From Mucilaginibacter sp. KACC 22063 (lineage in GTDB: Bacteria > Bacteroidota > Bacteroidia > Sphingobacteriales > Sphingobacteriaceae): a stretch of DNA of 64,000 nt. A model generated the notes under the pieces. That model saw only the letters and a list, made by a program, of their open reading frames with translations, was not told the origin of the DNA and did not search any database. A program made the translations under genes and the position numbers. Location of the stretch: assembly GCF_028736115.1 (NCBI RefSeq), contig NZ_CP117877.1, positions 3,100,001 through 3,164,000 on the forward strand. The letters are read 5' to 3'. Every line of letters starts with the position of its first letter. Position 1 is the first letter of the stretch. Of this stretch, positions 29,840-37,985 are shown in pieces.

Positions 29840-29884
29840 TTCCAAAATCCGGATTAAAGCAAATATTTTTTCCATTTTATGGAG
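29840..29884. promoter_or_regulatory. Tandem TTCCA-N5-TGGA dyads upstream of the sigma-54 activator
   Basis: A good copy, TTCCA-TTTTA-TGGAG, is at 29870-29884 and a weaker one, TTCCA-AAATC-CGGAT, at 29840-29854. They start exactly 30 bases apart, close to three helical turns, and lie between the activator gene and the divergent acyltransferase gene. This fits an NtrC-like enhancer; which gene it serves is open. Confidence 0.4.
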
Positions 29885-29972
29885 ACACATTTTTAGTTAA
29901 AATATTAATAATCAATATATTATAAAAACGGCTCACATTTGGCGCAATGGCATCAACATAATATGATATCGC

Positions 29973-31145
29973 ATGCTAACTAATCATACTTTAGTATTAA
30001 ACTTTCCCCATAATGCCATTAAGCCTGAATTACACGAACCAGCAGTGCTTGAAGCTTATAAACAAAAGGGGGATACTTTAAGGATCCTGGCGATCTGTTC
30101 GGTTATTTGGAGCCATTGCTTATACCCGTCAAAGATGTTTCACACACCATACGTACCGTTATCGTTTTTGCAAACAATGGTAATTGAATTGGGCCGACCC
30201 GGGACAGTAATCTTCTTTATCTTATCCGGCTTTTGCATTGGAAAAAAGGTTCATCAGTTCAGCATAGCATCCTATTTGAAATACCGGCTTCAATCACTTA
30301 TCATCCCGTGGTGCATATGTCTTTTAGCTTATGCTGTGTTGCAAGCGTTTCATATTAAAGGCCTGCAGTTGTTTCACCAACCGGTTATGGCTATAGCTGC
30401 GCTAATTACAACTTTATTAAAAGGCCTTATTTTTCATGCAGCCTACTGGTTTGTTCCGGTAGCTATTTTTTCAGCGGTGGTGCTGGTGGCTTTTAAAAAA
30501 ACATTTAATAAATGGTGGTTTATATTGATATTAACTGCCATCACGCTTTTTTACGGTGTTAATCTATACGGCAAATGGATTCCGGGTATACACACTAAAG
30601 CTTTTGCAGCTTACATTTTATTTATGTGGATGGGTGTACAAATAAGACAGCATATTCTACTTTTTCATCGGTTTATTCAAAGGATACAGTGGCCTACCCT
30701 GTTATGCTTAATCGCCACATTACTATTCTTAAATCATTTAGAAATAATTCAGCTTCTTAAAGTAGGCTCTGATGACCCTTTTGCCTCTATTCGCATTTCT
30801 AATTGTTTGCTTGCCATAGTCATAACTATAGCTGTCTTAAAAGCCCGTCCCCTAAAGTTTGTGCAGTACTTAAAGCCACAAGAAACAATTTTTGGAATTT
30901 ATTTAATCCATTCCATTATTATATCTGAGCTTAGAGATACTTTTATACCATTATTTTTCAGAAATTTTCATCAGGAAATTTGGTATACCGGCCGTTTTCA
31001 ACTCTTGTTTTTTATAATAGTTGTTTGTTTAAGCTTTTGGACAGTGGCATTAGTTAAAACACTTTCTTCTAAAAAGAAGATAGCTATCGGTATAGCAGCA
31101 GATACTGAGATAAAAGATCAATCAGAATTGGCATTCAAAGGATAG
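29973..31145 (+). CDS. Acyltransferase family 3 membrane protein
   Basis: A 390-residue protein with about ten membrane helices. The N-terminal helix pattern (LRILAICSVIWSHC, with His in the first helix) and the FFILSGFCIGKK segment with the RxxxR-like YRLQSLIIPW block match acyltransferase-3/OafA proteins, which move acetyl or other acyl groups onto surface glycans. It is divergent from the sigma-54 regulator, with dyad sites in between. It is not obviously part of the following LodAB operon, which lies 300 bases downstream. The acceptor is unknown. Confidence 0.8.
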   Translation: MLTNHTLVLNFPHNAIKPELHEPAVLEAYKQKGDTLRILAICSVIWSHCLYPSKMFHTPYVPLSFLQTMVIELGRPGTVIFFILSGFCIGKKVHQFSIASYLKYRLQSLIIPWCICLLAYAVLQAFHIKGLQLFHQPVMAIAALITTLLKGLIFHAAYWFVPVAIFSAVVLVAFKKTFNKWWFILILTAITLFYGVNLYGKWIPGIHTKAFAAYILFMWMGVQIRQHILLFHRFIQRIQWPTLLCLIATLLFLNHLEIIQLLKVGSDDPFASIRISNCLLAIVITIAVLKARPLKFVQYLKPQETIFGIYLIHSIIISELRDTFIPLFFRNFHQEIWYTGRFQLLFFIIVVCLSFWTVALVKTLSSKKKIAIGIAADTEIKDQSELAFKG

Positions 31146-31449
31146 CTGCACATTTTTGATTTATACCAATCAATTCCATTTCATGAATGACTTGTTAAAT
31201 ATTGAGGTAATAAAAACACCATTTCTCAATTAATTCTTTTTTGTACAATAACCGCTTTGGGCAAAAAGAAAGGCCAACATTCTTATTTGAAGCCATATTC
31301 AGCTCAAAATATTTTTCTATTAACAGAATTATCATTCGCTTAAAAGTGTTGGAGCATACCCACTTTAATTGTGTGCAAAGCAGCTAATTAAATTTTTGTT
31401 TTTTTCCTTTTTGTTGATAAATTAGATCAACCAATAACCTTATACAAAA
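31146..31449. other. 304-base intergenic region with promoter at its 3' end
   Basis: This AT-rich gap holds no open frame I can support. Near its end a TTTG at 31395-31398 is followed after exactly 19 bases by TAAATTAG (31418-31425), one mismatch from the -7 consensus TAnnTTTG; this is the likely promoter of the four-gene LodAB operon that starts 24 bases later. Confidence 0.5.
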
Positions 31450-32478
31450 ATGTTACCTATCAATTATTTTGCAGGCCCCGAAGCCTATAATTCAGATTTT
31501 TTTAACAATACAGCTGATGCATCTTTTGCTGTATCGACGCCATTTCTGGTACTCCAGGGCAACATTACTATCCCCGGAACTACAATTAATGCAGGCACGG
31601 TTAGCTTTAACAACGCTGTTTTTAATGTATTTACCCATTACATTAATCCAAGTTATACACAGCCTGACATTAATACTTATTTTACCGCCACACCTGCAAA
31701 CTTTCAGCAAGCCTGGCCAAATAAACTATTTCCAAACGCAGTGTTCAGCCAATCCGTTGGCTCCGGAGGTAATGGCACTTTTAATGGTACGCTTGATTGT
31801 GTTGGCTTTGGATGCCGCGTTATTATTGCGGTAGGAGGCGATGATCCGCAAAACAACGCCTACAGTCTTTTACATGCACAGGTTGATACGGCTGCAATAC
31901 ATTTTGCCGCACCTGGCATTGTGCCCAGCGCTTTGGAAATTGCTATTGCATTTCCGGTGCTTTTACCAGGAAGATGGACTTATATAGCAGGTTCAATTTC
32001 CGTGACTGCTATTCAAAACTACGAAAACCAGGAATCACAAAAGCTAAACCAGCCAAACAAAACTTATACAGGCCAATCTAAAAGCGGGCTCTCTGAGGCT
32101 CAAACAGGCGATATTGTATCTTTTGGTTATACCGCTGGCCATTCAAATGGGCATTTTATGGTACTTACAGCTCCTCCTCAAGCTGTATTGCTGGACACCG
32201 TAAGCGACCTGGAGGATATTGTGAAAAAAGTTTACCGTATTTCGGTTTATGACAGTACAGATTTTGGTGGATCACTCCATTTCAATGATTCGAGAAGAAA
32301 CGGCAATCCGGACAGTTGCGGTATAGGATATGGAGAGTTGTTGTTACTGGCGGATGAAAATGATCAGCCTATAGGCTTTGTTTTCGGCCCCGATGAAGCA
32401 GCACATTACGTTACAGGACTAAGCCAGCAAACTGATGAACTGGTTGTGGCTGCTATTACCATAGCACGTTTTCAATAA
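31450..32478 (+). CDS. Unknown protein, first gene of the LodAB operon
   Basis: A 342-residue protein with no signal peptide. The first 190 residues are beta-rich and low in charge, without a motif I know. The second part has GDIVSFGYTAGHSNGHFMVL (about 221-240) and then FVFGPDEAAHY; the GDIV...GH..V pattern recalls NlpC/P60 or CHAP hydrolases, but I do not see a convincing catalytic Cys (candidates only in the DCVGFGC segment). It precedes the ferritin-like gene by 28 bases in the same direction. A role in processing or targeting the quinoprotein oxidase is possible but is a guess. Confidence 0.6.
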   Translation: MLPINYFAGPEAYNSDFFNNTADASFAVSTPFLVLQGNITIPGTTINAGTVSFNNAVFNVFTHYINPSYTQPDINTYFTATPANFQQAWPNKLFPNAVFSQSVGSGGNGTFNGTLDCVGFGCRVIIAVGGDDPQNNAYSLLHAQVDTAAIHFAAPGIVPSALEIAIAFPVLLPGRWTYIAGSISVTAIQNYENQESQKLNQPNKTYTGQSKSGLSEAQTGDIVSFGYTAGHSNGHFMVLTAPPQAVLLDTVSDLEDIVKKVYRISVYDSTDFGGSLHFNDSRRNGNPDSCGIGYGELLLLADENDQPIGFVFGPDEAAHYVTGLSQQTDELVVAAITIARFQ

Positions 32479-32506
32479 AAATCACCAATTACCAACACCT
32501 TATCAT

Positions 32507-33484
32507 ATGTTTACAACACAAGTACCCTCATCAGATCCGCATTGGAACTTGAGGCACCTTCATGAGCATATCCAGTACGCTGCAGATCTCGAACTATGGA
32601 CGATCCCTTTTTACATGTCAGCCATGTATTCTGTGGTCAACCGTACATCGCAGCAATTTCAACTCATCCAATCTGTTATTAATCAGGAAATGTTGCATCT
32701 GCAATGTGTAGCCAATATTGGCAATGCATATGGATATAGCCCTAAAATAAGTTCACCTGTTTATGCCGGACAAACTATTCCACATCTTGATTTTAACCTC
32801 GACGTCCCTAACCCTACGCAGAACTTTCAGCCCTATACTGCCGAAATAGGTCCGCTGGACATTGCTCACATTAACGCGATGTGCCTCATTGAATATCCAG
32901 AATGGGATTCATCTGCACCGGTTTCACTTAAACAAAATGTTAAAGAATATGCCAACATCGGCGATTTCTACCGCGCATTGCGTTATGGGGCAAGCCTTTT
33001 TAAAGACAGGATTAAAGGTGGTGTAAACCAGGTCAATTATTTTTCGGCCTATTACAGGTTAATGCCAGGGATGACCATTACTGAAAACGGTAGCGCTGGT
33101 TTTAACCAGGTAGGTATGCTCATAGATCTGATTACCGATCAGGGAGAAGGCTCCAATGCCAACCAGAACAATGATCCGTTGATCGCTAATTTCCAGAATA
33201 CAGCAGATGACTTATCACAAACAATCGATCATTTTGAGAAATTCGAAATAATTAAAAATAATACACAATTACAAGATACCTACGCATTTAAACCAGTAAG
33301 CGAGTATACCGATTATGACAAACAATTAGTTGAAATATTAAAAGAGCATTTTAATAAACTGCGTTCTCTTTTAAACTTACTTTTTGCAGGTGAAAACCCC
33401 GACGATTTTATACCTACGATGGTAAGTGTTGGCGCAGCCATTCAAAATTGCTGGAAAAACGGCGTTACCCCACAATTCAGTTAA
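32507..33484 (+). CDS. Ferritin-like protein (VioB/RebD iminophenylpyruvate-dimer-synthase type)
   Basis: A 325-residue helical protein. The first helices carry HLHEHIQYAADLELWTIPFY and NQEMLHLQCVANIGNAYG, with the E and ExxH residues of a ferritin-like di-iron bundle; a later helix has HFEKFEII. This matches the ferritin-like domain found in VioB/RebD-type enzymes and in related stand-alone proteins. It lies between the unknown first gene and lodA, 19 bases from the latter. It may act on the amine-oxidase product or help form the CTQ cofactor; neither is shown. Confidence 0.75.
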   Translation: MFTTQVPSSDPHWNLRHLHEHIQYAADLELWTIPFYMSAMYSVVNRTSQQFQLIQSVINQEMLHLQCVANIGNAYGYSPKISSPVYAGQTIPHLDFNLDVPNPTQNFQPYTAEIGPLDIAHINAMCLIEYPEWDSSAPVSLKQNVKEYANIGDFYRALRYGASLFKDRIKGGVNQVNYFSAYYRLMPGMTITENGSAGFNQVGMLIDLITDQGEGSNANQNNDPLIANFQNTADDLSQTIDHFEKFEIIKNNTQLQDTYAFKPVSEYTDYDKQLVEILKEHFNKLRSLLNLLFAGENPDDFIPTMVSVGAAIQNCWKNGVTPQFS

Positions 33485-33503
33485 ACCCTTAAAGATTGGA
33501 ACT

Positions 33504-35549
33504 ATGTCAGTAAATAAAGTATTCCGCATACACCCAACTATTAATTTTGCACGGATCGGCACCAGTAAAGAATATTATCTTTCGCCCGAAACAAGTGCCG
33601 GCTTACCGGTAACAGGTACGGCCACTACAGGCGGCTTACCCATTAAACCAGGCACAGAAAAGGATGTGATTGACGCTACCGATCTGCGCGATGAGGATGG
33701 TTACCTCAAAAGGCAGGCAGCCCGCTTCCGTTTATATTATTACGAACTCGATGGCTCCGATGCTTACCCTTGCCCGGCTACGCCAAGCGAGATTGTAAAA
33801 GGTACAGCACTCGCTGATGGCCGTGTTGTAAAAGATATTATCTGGACGGTACATTTGGCTAATAAAAAGGCGGCTTCTTACAATGTGGTGCCACTGGTTG
33901 GTGTAAACGCTTTTCAAGACGGCTTTCCTCAACTCAGAAACCCACAGGTTTATGGCTCTACAGGTACAGTTAACGATCCGATCCGGCTAAAAAACCTGGT
34001 CATCGATCCAGGGCCGAGGGCTGTTTCGGCAGTGGCAAATAACAAAGCAAAGTTCAATGGCAAAACACCCGCCAGTTATTGTATCAATGGTCAAATCAAG
34101 GAAGTAACAAACTATCCGGTTACCTTCCCCGCCGGTGAATTACATTATCCATCTGGCAAACTGGATTCGCTGGGTGAATTACTTACCGATGATAAGGGAC
34201 GGTTACTGGTTTTGGCATCCCATGGAAATACAGCTGCCGGAATAGATGAATACGGAGATCCTGTACCCTGCACCGGTGACCTGAATAATGCCAGTTGGTT
34301 TGACGATGCAGCGGATGGCCCGGTTTCTGCCACCATTGTATTTGAAGATGGCACTTACCAGGAGGCCTTTAACGCCTGGGTGGTTTGCTGTGACCCGGCC
34401 TATGCGCCGCAAATACGCAATGTGGTTTCAATTTGGGATGATGTTTACGACACTTGGGTGAGAGAACTCAATTTGCAACCTGAATTATTTGCAAACGAAA
34501 ACTTCAACAAAGGTTTCCTTCCTGCCTTTGAAAGTATGGTACGGCCAATATTCCGTGCAGCATTGCTACAACGCTGGACGGTAAACCTACCGCGCATGGC
34601 TGTTAAGGCACATGAAGCCGTAGATGCGATTACCGGCGCAGACAATCCCGACAAAACGATTATGGCGGGGCTTAATTTTATCAGGAACCCTAATTTAACC
34701 GGTACTGCACAATCTGAAGTTAATACAGGTGTGCCACTAATGCCCTTATCTGTTGGTGATGCCGGCACATCTTTCTTAACCGTTACCAAAACACAATATT
34801 TCTTTTTGGAACAGTGGAGCAAGCATAATTATTTAAATGACGAAGGACAGCCGTTGGGCAGCGGCGAATACCTGGATATGGCTTCTTTAAGTAATTGCCT
34901 GGGCGGCAGATATGTGCCCGGTATTGAAATGAGCTACGTGGTAAGATCAACAGATATATATCAGCAAGACTGGCAGGCCACCGGCGCGGGGCCATTCCGG
35001 CTTAAAGCCAAACCGCTCAACTATGCTTCGGCCAGCAAAGCGCCTTTTCTAAGTGCAGGATGGTTCCCGTTACAAAATGATGTGAACGGACTTGAGCCTG
35101 GTGATATGACCAAATTTATGGCCATACCATGGCAAACGGATTATAACTCCTGTTCTATTCACCAGCCAAGTATTAATACCAATGGTGTGAATAAAACAAA
35201 TGGTAATAGTACAACACTTTATTGGTCGTGGCCGGCGCAGCGCCCGGATGCGGTTTATGTAGCCGACCAGGTCGTGAACAATGTACTACCAAAGCAACAA
35301 TGGGCCATCCGTGGAAAGGGAACATATTCATTAGACCCAAAGAGTGCCAGTACATTTCAGAAAGCCAATCAATCTGTGAAAGATTGGGATAAACTGGGAA
35401 TTGTTATTCAGGGAACAGCAATCGGTACCAATTATGATCCGGAATATTACCTGGAGGTACAAAACCAGTTTGATGAAACCATAATTCCCGATAATCCAAC
35501 ATTAGAATGGCCATTTAATACCAGTCCACCGACAAATATGCCAATTTAA
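33504..35549 (+). CDS. lodA: LodA/GoxA family CTQ-dependent amino-acid oxidase
   Basis: A 681-residue protein starting at MSVNKVFRIHPTINFARIG (ATG 33504); a longer frame overlaps the previous gene and is unlikely. The start R(I/V)HPxxxxARxG is typical of LodA/GoxA. The region IPWQTDYNSC (Cys550) and LYWSWPAQRPD (Trp574/Trp576) holds the residues most likely to form the cysteine tryptophylquinone cofactor; I cannot tell which Trp. These enzymes oxidise lysine (LodA) or glycine (GoxA) and release H2O2, which gives antibacterial activity. The next gene is the LodB-type flavoprotein needed for cofactor formation, overlapping by one base (TAATG). Confidence 0.88.
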   Translation: MSVNKVFRIHPTINFARIGTSKEYYLSPETSAGLPVTGTATTGGLPIKPGTEKDVIDATDLRDEDGYLKRQAARFRLYYYELDGSDAYPCPATPSEIVKGTALADGRVVKDIIWTVHLANKKAASYNVVPLVGVNAFQDGFPQLRNPQVYGSTGTVNDPIRLKNLVIDPGPRAVSAVANNKAKFNGKTPASYCINGQIKEVTNYPVTFPAGELHYPSGKLDSLGELLTDDKGRLLVLASHGNTAAGIDEYGDPVPCTGDLNNASWFDDAADGPVSATIVFEDGTYQEAFNAWVVCCDPAYAPQIRNVVSIWDDVYDTWVRELNLQPELFANENFNKGFLPAFESMVRPIFRAALLQRWTVNLPRMAVKAHEAVDAITGADNPDKTIMAGLNFIRNPNLTGTAQSEVNTGVPLMPLSVGDAGTSFLTVTKTQYFFLEQWSKHNYLNDEGQPLGSGEYLDMASLSNCLGGRYVPGIEMSYVVRSTDIYQQDWQATGAGPFRLKAKPLNYASASKAPFLSAGWFPLQNDVNGLEPGDMTKFMAIPWQTDYNSCSIHQPSINTNGVNKTNGNSTTLYWSWPAQRPDAVYVADQVVNNVLPKQQWAIRGKGTYSLDPKSASTFQKANQSVKDWDKLGIVIQGTAIGTNYDPEYYLEVQNQFDETIIPDNPTLEWPFNTSPPTNMPI

Positions 35550-36679
35550 TGCCAGCAGATGCCTATGATCTGGTAATTGTTGGCGCCGGAACTGCCGGCC
35601 TGGCCGCCGCAATTACCTTACGCAAACTTGCCGACGTAAGCGTATTAATTATTGACGCCGGCAGAAGTGACAAGGTGCGGCCGGGCGAAAGTATCCCTCC
35701 GGCCGCATTATCATGTATTAGCTTTTTAGGCATGCGCAACCATTTTGATTGTGCCGGACACTTTGCCTACCCAGGCCATGCCTCTGTTTGGGGGCGTGAC
35801 CTAACCGGATTTAATGATGCCCTGCTTGATCCGCTCGGGCCGCCCTGGCGACTTGATCGTTCAGCATTTGATCAGATGATGCAGATAGTAACCACAGATC
35901 GCGGTGCGACCATTGCATGGGAAACACAATACATTAACCAACAACCGACTGTTAACGGCTACGAATTGATGCTGCATGATCGTATTAAGCGAAAAAGATA
36001 TACTGTATGCGCTAAAATGGTTATTGACGCGTCCGGATCGGGGGCGCATTTTGCCCGTTCTTTGGGTATCAGAACGGTGATAGATGATAGGCTGGTAGCG
36101 GTAGTCAGGTTTAATAATATCGTCTCAGGAAAACTAACTGCACAAACCCTGCTGGAAGCAGACCCAAATGGTTGGTGGTATGCTGCCAGGCTGCCAGACA
36201 ACAAACTGGTGAGCATGTATGTGACTGAGGCTCATACGTTACGGCAAATGAATGCTGACATTGATAAAAACTTTTCAAAAGGCATCAGGCAAACAAGTTT
36301 ACTGTCAAAGCATCTGGAGCCTGTTGTAGTTAATGAACACCATTTCTATACATTCCCCGTTTATTCTTCTATACTGGAAACTGCATACGGGAGCCGTTGG
36401 TTAGCCGCGGGCGATGCCGCATTATGTTATGACCCTATCTCTGCACAGGGTATTTATAAAGGCCTCGTAACTGGTATTAAGGCTGGTAAAACTGCTTTAA
36501 CCATGTTAAATAACGGCATGAGTGATAAGTTACCAGATACAACATATCCAAACTATATTAAAGATACTTATCAGTCTTATATAGAGCAACGCAACCAGCT
36601 TTACCAGCAAGAACAACGCTGGCCTCATTCTTTTTTTTGGCAAAAACGTATAAAAAAATTTATAGAGCCCCAGCCTTAA
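35549..36679 (+). CDS. lodB: LodB-like flavoprotein for CTQ maturation
   Basis: A 376-residue FAD protein of the tryptophan-halogenase-like group. It has the dinucleotide motif VIVGAGTAGLAAA at 9-21, the GES segment (VRPGESIPP) and the second flavin contact WLAAGDAALCYDPISAQGI. The halogenase WxWxIP motif is absent, consistent with LodB. LodB is required to make the CTQ of LodA. Its start overlaps the lodA stop by one base, so they are translationally coupled. Two hairpins follow the stop. Confidence 0.85.
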   Translation: MPADAYDLVIVGAGTAGLAAAITLRKLADVSVLIIDAGRSDKVRPGESIPPAALSCISFLGMRNHFDCAGHFAYPGHASVWGRDLTGFNDALLDPLGPPWRLDRSAFDQMMQIVTTDRGATIAWETQYINQQPTVNGYELMLHDRIKRKRYTVCAKMVIDASGSGAHFARSLGIRTVIDDRLVAVVRFNNIVSGKLTAQTLLEADPNGWWYAARLPDNKLVSMYVTEAHTLRQMNADIDKNFSKGIRQTSLLSKHLEPVVVNEHHFYTFPVYSSILETAYGSRWLAAGDAALCYDPISAQGIYKGLVTGIKAGKTALTMLNNGMSDKLPDTTYPNYIKDTYQSYIEQRNQLYQQEQRWPHSFFWQKRIKKFIEPQP

Positions 36680-36723
36680 TAGGGCTCGTAACTTATTCTG
36701 AACTTATTCGGCCAGAATAAGTT
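36665..36723 (+). terminator. Double hairpin after the LodAB operon
   Basis: GAGCCC (36665-36670)/GGGCTC (36682-36687) overlaps the stop, and AACTTATTC (36701-36709)/GAATAAGTT (36715-36723) follows. The second runs into the Zur-type operator, which begins at 36717. Confidence 0.5.
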
Positions 36724-36763
36724 ATTATTAAATGCAACATAATTGCATTTAATAATAACTTAT
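36717..36763. promoter_or_regulatory. Zur-type operator 1 (21-bp arms)
   Basis: A perfect dyad: arms 36717-36737 and 36743-36763 around CATAA. The core is AAATGCAA-N5-TTGCATTT. A -7 box TATCTTTG lies at 36765-36772, so a bound repressor would cover the -33 region. It controls the small gene at 36780 and the COG0523 GTPase behind it. Confidence 0.75.
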
Positions 36764-36764
36764 C

Positions 36765-36772
36765 TATCTTTG
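36765..36772 (+). promoter_or_regulatory. -7 box of the first zinc operon
   Basis: TATCTTTG fits TAnnTTTG exactly. The start codon at 36780 is only 8 bases downstream, so the mRNA would be nearly leaderless unless translation begins at the in-frame ATG 36792. Confidence 0.5.
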
Positions 36773-36779
36773 CTGATCA

Positions 36780-37001
36780 ATGAAGCTGATTATGAATATA
36801 CCTGAAACTTACCAGGACTGGCATTATTGCATAACGGTACAATGCGGTATCAAGCTCGACAGGCTTTATATTGAGCAAAGAATAAACGCATTGCAGGATG
36901 AGAATGACGACTATACAAAAAGCTTTGTTCATCGATATGGCGAGCAGCATTTGCAACAGGTTTTAAAATGGTTTTACTTAGCACAACAGGAAGCATTATG
37001 A
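36780..37001 (+). CDS. Small unknown protein in the zinc operon
   Basis: A 73-residue soluble protein (or 69 from ATG 36792, MNIPETYQDWHYCITVQCG). It has two Cys, three His and many charged residues in a helical second half (YGEQHLQQVLKWFYLAQQ). I know no family. It directly follows a Zur-type operator and overlaps the COG0523 GTPase start (ATGA), so it is translated with that zinc chaperone candidate. Its His/Cys content would allow metal binding, but no clear site is visible. Confidence 0.7.
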   Translation: MKLIMNIPETYQDWHYCITVQCGIKLDRLYIEQRINALQDENDDYTKSFVHRYGEQHLQQVLKWFYLAQQEAL

Positions 37002-37984
37002 GCAATTTGCAACCGGTACCAGTTACTATCATCAACGGCTTTTTAGGTGCTGGTAAAACAACATTTCTGAACGAAGTTATTACCTGGAAAAAGGAAAGAC
37101 GTCTCGCCATCATTGAAAATGAATTTGGGGAAACAGGTATAGACGGGGGCTTAATCATGGACATTGATAATGACATTTTTGAGTTGAACAATGGATGTTT
37201 ATGCTGCAGCCTGAATGAGGAATTTTACACGCTATTGGAATCTCTGTGGAGACAAAGAGAAAAATATTATGAAATAGTAATTGAGACCACAGGTATTGCA
37301 GATCCTGCCTCTGTAGCTTCGCCTTTCCTGATGGATCAAAGTATTTCCAATTACTTTAAATTAAAACGTGTGATCTGCCTGGTGGATGCAAGGCATGTAG
37401 AAGCCGAGTTGGCAGCTACTGAAGAAGCCAGAAAACAGATTAGCTTTGGTGATATTTTACTCATTACCAAAACAGATCTGGTAGCGCCGGCTGATGTTGA
37501 ACGCATACGTCGTTTATTAAGTGAATTAAATCCCTTTGCAGAAGTATTTATGGGGCATAAAGAAAATTATCCTTTTCAGGAGATCTTCGATTTAGACCGC
37601 ATCAAGATTGTACAACGCCGTCCGAAATTTTCATTGGCTCCGCCCCCATCGACTAAAACGCACAACCATCATGATCTTACCTCAATAAGTTTCACCTTTA
37701 CCGAACCATTTGCTTTGCAAAACCTTCAGCAGCGCCTCAGTTTGTTTCTTGCATTTCAGGCCTCGGATGTTTATCGTGTAAAAGGGATATTGTGGGCAGA
37801 GGGTTATCCACGTAAAATAATTGTTCAGTCGGTTAATCACGACTTGGCGATAGGTTTTGGAGATAGCTGGGCCGAGGACGAAATAAAAGATAGCCGGATG
37901 GTATTCATCGGGCGTAAACTTAACCCGCCTGGCTTTGAGAAAATGCTTAGGCAATGCCTTTTTAAGCAGCACATTCAGATATGA
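36998..37984 (+). CDS. COG0523 GTPase (CobW/ZNG family), copy 1
   Basis: A 328-residue P-loop GTPase starting at MSNLQPVP. Walker A is [10 protein letters not shown], the metal-binding CxCC motif is in NNGCLCCSLNE, and the guanine motif TKTD follows. A His-containing stretch (THNHHD) precedes the C-terminal CobW_C domain. Family members hand metals, often zinc, to client enzymes. The upstream Zur-type operator and overlap with the small gene support a zinc-starvation role. Lgt follows after one base. Confidence 0.9.
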   Translation: MSNLQPVPVTIINGFLGAGKTTFLNEVITWKKERRLAIIENEFGETGIDGGLIMDIDNDIFELNNGCLCCSLNEEFYTLLESLWRQREKYYEIVIETTGIADPASVASPFLMDQSISNYFKLKRVICLVDARHVEAELAATEEARKQISFGDILLITKTDLVAPADVERIRRLLSELNPFAEVFMGHKENYPFQEIFDLDRIKIVQRRPKFSLAPPPSTKTHNHHDLTSISFTFTEPFALQNLQQRLSLFLAFQASDVYRVKGILWAEGYPRKIIVQSVNHDLAIGFGDSWAEDEIKDSRMVFIGRKLNPPGFEKMLRQCLFKQHIQI

Positions 37985-37985
37985 T

